From NCBI GenBank assembly GCA_036346255.1, contig JAYEVH010000092.1, forward strand, positions 62,001 through 126,000: a DNA stretch of 64,000 bases, read 5' to 3'. Below are positions 56,819-64,000 of the stretch, piece after piece. The notes beneath the pieces were generated by a model. That model saw nothing but the letters and a program-made list of their open reading frames with translations, was not told where the DNA came from and made no database searches. Source of the stretch: Ampelocalamus luodianensis. Taxonomy: Eukaryota > Streptophyta > Magnoliopsida > Poales > Poaceae. The position numbers were made by a program, and so were the translations under genes. Each line of letters opens with the position of its first letter. Within the stretch, counting starts at the first letter, position 1.

Positions 56819-57160
56819 CTTGGCGGTCCGGTTGGTTGCCTTGTGGGTAAAGGCACACCGATTGGCTTTTGTTTATCGCCATCTTATGACCATTTTGCTT
56901 CCATTGTGTATTTACTTATTTGTATGACTTTTGGCAGTCGGCCTCTCTTTTGTAATAACTCTCTTTGTATTATCTATGTCTTTCACTCGTTGCTTTTGCT
57001 TCGCTCTATGTGTATGAATGGAATCGATGCATGATTTTGTAACGGGTGTGTATCTTGATTGGAAGTATACATATCTCGAGGCTTGGTTTATTTGATTTGT
57101 ACTTGTTGAGACCAAGTGGATGGTTAAACAAAGAAGTAGTTTAATACACGGGTCCTCACA

Positions 57161-58246
57161 CGGTGAAGGCCGAGCATCGCGCCCGAAGCATGTCTTCTTC
57201 ACCTTTGCCGGTGCGAATGGAAGTGGATTCCGCTGGCATGGACTTCATCACCGGTTTGCCCCGCTCGTCCAAAGGGAATGATGCTATTTGGGTCGTGATC
57301 GGCGGGTTGACTAAAGTGGCACATTTCCTTCTGTCAAGACTCAACCGTGTGGGGCCTTTGGCCGAACTTTATGTCTCGAGGATTGTGAGTCTTCACGGTG
57401 TACGAAGTCGATTATTTCGATCGTGGTGCACTTTTCACCTCGCGGTTTGGCATAGTAAGAGGCTATGGGGACCCGCCTTCACTTCGATCTGACCTTTCAT
57501 CCTCGGTCGATGGTCGACGATGAGCGAGTCAACCATGTGTTGGAAGATATGCTCGCGGCTTGTGTTCTTTCCTATGGGAAGAAGTGGGAGAAGTGCCTAC
57601 CATTTGCCGAAGTTCTCCTACAACAAACTTTCAAAGCGGTCTTGGCATGGCACCATTTGAGGCTTTGTATGGGAGAAGATGCGAACCCCATTGAACTGGT
57701 CGAGATCGGTGAGCGGCGATTTTGCCCGATTTGATCAATGAGGCCAAAGTCGTTCGGGCTTGATCCGCGAGCATCCGCGCACGCCCGATCCTGCATAAAA
57801 GAGATATGCGGCATCGTCGCCGTGAGTTGAGCTTCGAGCCCAATGACTTTGTGTATCTCAAAGTCTCACCCTGAAGGGCCATCGTTTTGGCATCAAGGCA
57901 AGTTGGCTCTCGATATGTTGGGCCTTACCGTATCATCGAGAGTTGAGCAGCGATTGCACTGATTGGAGCTACCACCGCACTTGAGGGTGTGCATGATGTG
58001 TTCCATGTTTCACATCCAAGAAGTGCCTCCGTGTCCCAACCGAGGAAACTCGTTGGAACTCTCGATGTGCAAGAGGATTTGACCTACCGCAAGCATCCTG
58101 CTCAGATTCTTGAGGAATCGAACTGAGAACAAGGAACCGTATCATTAAGTTCCTTAAGGTTCAGTGGTCAAACCATTCTCAAGATGAAGCAACTTGGGAG
58201 CGAGAAGATCGCCTGTGCAGATTTTCCTTCTTTCTTCTCCGAGTAA
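57161..58246 (+). pseudogene. Integrase-chromodomain fragment of a second chromovirus
   Basis: It begins abruptly at VKAEHRA inside integrase, right after the LTR end at 57160. It runs MDFITGLP, KGNDAIWVV, LTKVAHF, a damaged C-terminus and the chromodomain (KFLKVQWSNHSQDEATWERED) to TAA at 58244-58246. It is related to 51690-52787 but clearly a different copy. The 5' part of the element is missing. Confidence 0.85.
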
Positions 58247-58269
58247 ACTAATCTCTGGTCGAGATTCTT

Positions 58270-58283
58270 GTAAGGGGGAGAGT
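58270..58283 (+). other. Polypurine tract of the second chromovirus
   Basis: GTAAGGGGGAGAGT precedes the LTR start TGTAACATCCC at 58284. Confidence 0.85.
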
Positions 58284-61200
58284 TGTAACATCCCAATTTT
58301 AGGCTTGTGTTTCAAATGTAAGAAAATGAGTAGAAATTAAAACTTTTTCTTACATCATGTATTTCCTTTGTGTACTGAACAAGTATGGTACAAAAGGTTA
58401 TGGAAGTACAAAGTCACAAGTCCTTGATCCAAATCTTGTTCCTTCAAAAACATTCTTGTCAAATGTTGTGATCGTCTCCTGGGAATATTTTTCCTAAGTT
58501 CTTGGGATGGTATGTGACCCCTCTGAAAAATTTCACAATTTTTGGAAATTGTTTGAATATTTTAGAGGGCAGTCAAACCTGTTTGACTCTCACCAAACCT
58601 AAAACTAGTACCTTGTAGAATTTTTGGAGAAAAATTCAATGCATAAAAATCTCTGAAAATTTTTCACAAGGTCAGTGGCTTAGTCAGCAAGCTCCTGTAA
58701 AATTTCAGAATTTTTGGAGTTATTTTGCTACCCCAAATAAATCCTCAAAAGTCTCAAAGATATTTAAAACCTAAAACCAATTTCACTATTCATTGTTCGA
58801 GCCTGCTCGAGTCCGAGCCACTTGACTTGGTTGAACCACCTAATCGCACCGAGCCGCGTTTTAAAGCGCTGCGTGCAATCTCGGCCGCTGGATTCAAATC
58901 GCCGCCCACGCTCATGTGAGCATTCGGACCCTCCGCTGCATTAGCCAATTGGGACCATTGATTCAATCCAACCGCCCGCATTTCCGTAGGCAATCTGATC
59001 GTCCGGCGAACTCTTTAAATCACGGCCGCCCATCTAAAATCCAACGGTTGTGGTTTGTCTTCTCTGCTCTTCTTCCTCCTCTCGCTTCGAAGGCGCGGCA
59101 ATGGCGTAAAAGAGAGATTGAGTGGGTGGCTTTGATGTGTCACCTCAAATTTGCTTTCGCTAACGTCTCTCTCAGGAGCATTAAATGCGCTCAGGCTTTC
59201 TCCTCCATTGTCCCGAGTCTCACTTGCTCCCATCATTTCTTAGTCCATGACCGCGCCATGAACCGAGCTCACCATGGACTCATGTTCGCGCTCATAACCC
59301 TAATCCTTTCCCTTTATATTGCCCCTTAGCTCCTCCTGGTGTTCCTTTACACCACACCTTGCTCTTCTCTGTGTTTGAGCTCAAGACCACCTCTCACCCT
59401 CAAAACACCATTGTTGGCCGTAGAGCTCTAGTGGCGGCCTTGGTGTCCAGTGGTTCATCTTCAACCTTTCTTGCACCCTTGTGAACTCCTCAACCTCCTT
59501 TATTTCTCCTAACTTGATTTTGGGTTGGCTTCACAGGAATCACTCAATTTTAAGTTTGGAGATTTTGGTTGGTTTCACCGCTTTCTTCTCCACTCCGTAA
59601 GTGGTTCTTTTGCAATTACTTGCTTTTGGAGCCCCTTGAGCTATAATGAAGCTGTGGTAATGATTTGTTTCACTTATTTTGCTCGTAACCTCATTTTCCA
59701 CTTCATCTTCTTGGCTCGGTGGACTTCATCGTGTTCAAGTCTTCCCGGCCATCTTTGAAGCTCCTCTCGGTTAAGGTAGCTTCTATGTAGTCCCTAGAAG
59801 TCATGGCACTCGCTTTCCTGATCGCAATGGAGCATTTTTGCTATTTTCATGTTTTACCAAAATGGCTCCATCTTTGTTTTCCGGCTCATGGCGTTCCTAG
59901 ACCTCCACCGCCGGCGAGGTCATCACCATTAGGTTCGCATTGCTATTGCGAGTCCATTTTGATAGTTTGTGGGCGCCGCCGCGACCGGAGTCGCCGGCGA
60001 CAAGCCGTGAAAGCCGCTCGGGATTTTGCCGGGCGCAAGCTCCCGTTGTCGTCAAATATTTAAGACACAGTTAATACCCAATCATTAGAAGTATTAATGG
60101 TGTCTTAATCTGGCCTAATGTCTCACTGACTTGTGGGCCCGTAAGAGTCAAATCCAGAAAACCAGAAGTCGTTATGGCTGATTTTGGGTTTATTTATTGC
60201 TAATCATTGTTAGCAATAACTGTGTCCGAAATTACCTTTTTGGGTCACTGACGTGTGGGCCCTCTGTCCCTAAATCACCTCTGTTCGAAATCTTTAGGAC
60301 ACATTAATTGCTAATCATCACTAATCATTGGTCATTAGTAATTAATTAGCTGTCCTTAGAGTCTCCTTTAAGTCACTGACAGGTGGGTCCACGTGCACTG
60401 TGCACGTGTGTTAAATCTCGCATGTGTGACTCTCAGTCACTGACATGCGGCCCCACGTGTCAGCACTCCCTTTTGCACTTCAATCTTGGACCGCCGTCCA
60501 TTTTGCGATCTGCGGCCCAGATCTTGTATGCATTCGGACCATCCGGTTCCCCTCATCATTCTTGGCCGTCCATCGCTTGATCTGCGGCCCTGATCATGCG
60601 TGCAATCGGACCTTCCGACGGGAAGTGCTCTCCGTGTTGTTCATCTTGAGATCTACGGCTGTGAGTGGCCAAGGCAACCGCACCGTCCGGTTGCATTCGT
60701 CCTCGTGAGCCGTTGGATCTTGATCCAACGGTGGGCTCCGTTTCGAATCGCGCGCGTGCGCTGTTCTCTGTGCGTGTGGCTCGTTGGATTTCGCATCAAC
60801 GGCCCACGAGCGTCCACGTCGTTTACCTTCGGTTGGGTTGGTTTTTATTTCTGTAAGTATTTATTTATCAACTGAAAATTGCATCAAAACTTTAGAAATT
60901 CATAACTAATTCAAGATAAATCCTTTTTACATGGAACCAACTGTAATAAATTTTTATTTCACTGAAGTTTAATATAAAAATGCTTTTAGCTATGCTTCGG
61001 TAGTAGAAAATTCTGTAATCTTTAATAGCTTGTTTTCTGCTATTTTTATATATTCCAGAATTGTATTAAAACTTGGAAAATGCATATCTTTTTCTGTATA
61101 TCTGCTAATTGAATGACTTTAACTTTGATAAATTTGTTATTAACTAAACTTTAATCTAAAAATGGTGGTAGGCCTAGATCAGCACCAGAAAAATATGTTA

Positions 61201-63342
61201 ATAGATTTAACCTTATTAGTAGCAATTAAAAATTCATTTAATGATGTAATAGACACCAGTAATTCCCTGTAAATCCTAAAAATAGAAATTTGATGTTAGG
61301 AAATCCCTCTGTTATTATGCTATAATGTGAAAGGGGTTTTGCACATGTTTATATTTCTGGAAAGTGCATTATGCTAATTTTGCATCTTAGAAAAATCATA
61401 ACTAAATCATTTTAACTCCAAATGACCTGAAATTTTATATGGGTTACCACTATACCAGTAGGTAGCTACCCTAAAAATTTCAGCTTCAAAATCTTTCTAG
61501 AAAATGTTTTTGCTACAGTGCTAATTATGGCCAAAAATGGGTTTTTAGGTAATATCTTTTGCACCTCAAATCCAAATTGGTTTTTCCAGTTTCTATGTCT
61601 AGGTATATTCGTATTCTACCTTATGCATAAATTTACGTCGCATTTGGATAATTTGTGCTTGCTCGTTTGTTTTAAGTGTGGCTCGTCTTATTGGTTGTTC
61701 TTGGTTCTTTTTGCCTTCGCTTAGGGTTCGACATTTGCGGTAACCCTGTAAGCGACCCTCCACAACAGTTTGAGCAATAGCAAGAAGGCAAGCAGTTTGA
61801 TCATGTTAATCCCAAAGATTTTAAGTATTTATGTTGATTACAAATTCTATGTATGCATTGCTACTTTGTGTTAATAGTTGGCCTAGTAGATGCATTTCCT
61901 TAGCAAATGATTATTCTCTACTACCATGAGCCTAGGTTACTTGCTGTGATTTAGAGTTCACTGATGGGCTCTTGTCACTTAGTAGTTGCGAATTAATTGC
62001 TTAGCCATGCTTAGTTTGGTAGAAATGGCGGTTATCGACTTGTCGATAACCTTGATCACTTAAAACTTATTATGATTATGATTTTCCACCTTGTGCCATG
62101 TCTACTTATGAAAATTAAAACTGAAAACAAAATAATTTAGACTTGGGCACAATGGTATGATGGTGTGATTGTTGGGTGTGGATCGAATGGTGCCGGGTCA
62201 ACAAGGACCGAACATCTTGTTACACTAAACCAAGCATTTTAGCGTGCTAACCACATTAGAGGGTATGGGACCTCTCTTGACTTAGTACTTTGGCGTGTAT
62301 TGGCTCGAGTCGCAGGAGTCGCAGGAGGGATGGTGTTGGGAGCATTGTAGTGTCCGAAAGACTTCACCCGTGATGGGATTTGTTGTCTTCGGCTTGCAAT
62401 GTAAGCATATGGGTTTCTATCCATATGAGCGGCCAAGTTGATACACAAGATTGGAAATGTCTCAGAGGACTTAGCTGCGGCATGCATACCTTCTGAGTGT
62501 GCTTTGTGGCTTGAAGGCGGTCTCAAGTGTGGGTACATTGGTACACCCTGCAGGGTTAAAACTATTCGAATAGCCTCGTCCTAGGTTATAGACACGCTTG
62601 GCAAGGTCTTTCAAGAGTTAGACTACAACCTTTTAAATTAAAACTTGATGGGTGGTACGAATCGGGGATTCGTGCTATGTTGTGGTGGCTATTGGGATAG
62701 TCACTTCCAGGTGGTTACTTGTATGTATCTTTACTTACTATTACTTTGATAACAAAACCGATTTTGCAAACTTGCTTTTAAAATGTATTACATTATTGCA
62801 AATAAAGTTGGCTTCATGCAAAATGAGACATACAACCTCCACCTAAATAAGCTTGCATGTAGTTTATGAATAGGTGCGCTATTCCACACGTCATCTTGTG
62901 GGTACAAAGACAATCTTTGTACTCGCGGTTACGCTTAATCGCTTGTTGCAGAGGAAGAAGGTGAGCTCAGAAGGGCCTCACTTTGTGAGCTGTGTTGTGG
63001 TAGCTTATGGCGACTAGCTTGGCGACCGGTCGGTTGCCTTGTGGGTGTATGGCTAACCTGGCCGACTTTTGTTCTAGCCATCTTATGGCACTTTGCTTCA
63101 CTGTCATTCTTGTATATTGTTCTATTTGGCTGTCGGCTCTCTTTTGTAATAACTTTACTTTATGTATGTCGTTGTTGAACTTAGTGATGTATGTGTATGG
63201 AATTGATGTGTAATTTTGTGATGATGTGCATATGCTGCAATTCTGGGAAGCATATGCCCATCGAGGCTTAGAATGTTTAATTAGTAACGCTAGAACCACT
63301 TGGAGGTTAAGTGTTACTAGTTAAATATTCCGGGTCCTCACA
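58284..63342 (+). mobile_element. 3' LTR (5059 bp) of the second chromovirus
   Basis: It starts TGTAACATCCC and ends GGGTCCTCACA. It is longer than the LTRs at 43305 and 52828 and carries extra promoter/leader sequence (59000-60850) with several TTGGATC-type palindromes and repeated 'cactgacatgtgggcc'-like phrases. A weak TATA-like TTTATATTG is at 59313. A splice-like block 59536-59597 (GGCTTCACAG ... GTAAGTGG) precedes exon-like 61725-61787. The last 1.75 kb matches 550-2294. No gene is seen. Confidence 0.9.
61725..61787 (+). other. LTR exon-like block with GC donor (copy G)
   Basis: CTTCGCTTAG, then a 63-nt block ending CAAGAAG/GCAAGC. A TAG replaces a CAG codon in the shared phase (positions 61778-61780), so this copy is not open. 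Confidence 0.4.
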
Positions 63343-63734
63343 GAGCCCCAAGGGCCTCACTTCTGTGAGTTGTGTTGCCGTTTCGTGGACGACTAGACTT
63401 GGCGGTCCGGTCAGATACCTTGTGGGTTGGAGGCACGCTGATTGGCTTTGTTTATAGCCATCTTATGGCACTTTTGCTTCCGCTGTCCGTCTTGTTTATT
63501 TGTGTATCTTATGGCCTGTCGGCCTTTGTCTGTAATAACTCTACTATTTGTTTATCTTCCGTTTGGTAGTGTGGTGTTTCACTCTATGTTTGGAATGGAG
63601 TTGATGCCTAATTTTGTAACGGTGTGTATACCGCTCGAAGTATACATATCTCGAGGATCAATTTATTTGATTTGTGATGCTAGGACCAGGTGGTTGGTTA
63701 AGCATTACAAGCCAAATAAATTGGGGTCCTCACA
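63343..63734 (+). mobile_element. LTR 3'-end fragment (subfamily of the solo LTR 30568-34664)
   Basis: It starts inside the terminal exon block (GAGCCCCAAGGGCCTCAC) immediately after the LTR end at 63342 and ends GGGGTCCTCACA at 63734. It is closest to 34276-34664. The phase-1 frame ends FVDD then TAG at 63393-63395. Confidence 0.8.
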
Positions 63735-64000
63735 CTAACGTTTGTAATCTGAACTTTCTATTTGTCTATTTTCCAACTCCGAGTATTCTTAGTCCCTTCT
63801 CTCTGCTCATGTATTCCAAAAAGGATGAGTTATTATGAGAATGAGTGTTTGCCAACTATACTTCTATTTTAAATCAATTATCCTTGGTAAAACCTATTTG
63901 AGTAATTTAATATTCATTACAAAGGCTTATTAGCCCACTGTCTTTCCATCTACACTACCTCCCTACACAAACTGCGCTCAACAGGAACTATAAGAACTGG
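63735..64000. other. Right edge, nothing recognised
   Basis: Mixed sequence without a PBS directly after the LTR fragment and without coding character. Confidence 0.5.

Larger units (their letters stand above)
43305..57160 (+). mobile_element. Tekay/Del-like chromovirus (Ty3/gypsy), nearly full length
   Basis: It has LTRs of 4401 and 4333 bp, PBS, gag, protease, RT, RNase H, integrase with GPY module and chromodomain, and PPT, in the canonical gypsy order on the plus strand. The long LTRs and a C-terminal chromodomain point to the Tekay (Del) lineage of chromoviruses. Many 1-2 base indels break the frames, so no complete polyprotein can be read. The left flank AATCG (43300-43304) is not repeated on the right, where the LTR abuts integrase sequence of another element. 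Confidence 0.9.
52828..57160 (+). mobile_element. 3' LTR (4333 bp)
   Basis: It starts TGTAACATCCCC and ends GGGTCCTCACA, colinear with 43305-47705. Differences include many single-base indels and a replaced stretch around 55040-55190. That suggests considerable age or unreliable sequence. Exon-like block 55496-55558 (63 nt), palindrome 56341-56352 and terminal exon 56751-56818 (ends IWDA-stop) are kept. Confidence 0.92.

Noticed and set aside
43305..57160. A 5-bp target duplication for the chromovirus
   Set aside because: The left flank is AATCG, while the right side (CGGTG) belongs to another element's integrase; the flanks do not match.

Overview
This window looks like nuclear DNA of a flowering plant, most likely a grass. 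It is a dense nest of Ty3/gypsy LTR retrotransposons with smaller CACTA, hAT and Mutator-like elements, and only one convincing host gene, a GRAS-family transcription factor. No bacterial operons, rRNA, tRNA or CRISPR arrays are visible. Grass origin is inferred from the element style (chromovirus LTRs of 4-5 kb, CACTA hairpins of the 'ATCACAGACGGTT' type) and from the GRAS subfamily; I cannot name the species.

Layout. 1-2294: the 3' end of a gypsy element (RNase H/integrase remnant fused to a truncated LTR). 2295-3140: CACTA-type 3' end. 3141-4526: two LTR fragments. 4527-20092: a minus-strand gypsy element whose 5' LTR (7564-9447 plus 18811-20092) is split by a minus-strand element without visible pol (9448-18810). 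That inner element carries a plus-strand solo LTR (10201-12421, target duplication GGCAT) in its 3' LTR and another LTR-like block in its interior. 20244-21369: a non-autonomous hAT with a perfect 8-bp duplication. 22540-27372: two truncated LTRs end to end. 27373-35833: a plus-strand element without visible pol, related to the one at 9448-18810, interrupted by a 4.1-kb solo LTR (30568-34664, duplication CAAAT). 35834-40400: the genic island with the GRAS gene (37542-39754), broken by one in-frame stop and one frameshift. 40974-42245: a Mutator-like element. 42361-43086: transposase-like exons. 43305-57160: a nearly complete chromovirus (Tekay/Del-like) with 4.4-kb LTRs, gag-PR-RT-RH-IN-chromodomain and many frameshifts. 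57161-63342: the 3' end of a related element with a 5-kb LTR. 63343-63734: one more LTR fragment.

The most interesting observation is inside the LTRs. In several diverged gypsy families on both strands I see the same module. A short exon-like block (63 nt in three copies) ends in a strong GC or GT splice donor. It is followed by a 0.7-1.2 kb intron-like stretch holding a chain of small hairpins, many with compensatory base changes between copies, and the palindrome CTATTCGAATAG. A pyrimidine-AG acceptor then leads, in the same reading phase, into a short acidic exon that usually ends in Asp-Asp-stop. This suggests a spliced LTR-borne open reading frame and a structured leader intron. It is inference from comparing copies by eye and needs RNA data.

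Many small insertions and deletions separate otherwise close copies, so some frameshifts, possibly including the one in the GRAS gene, may be assembly errors.
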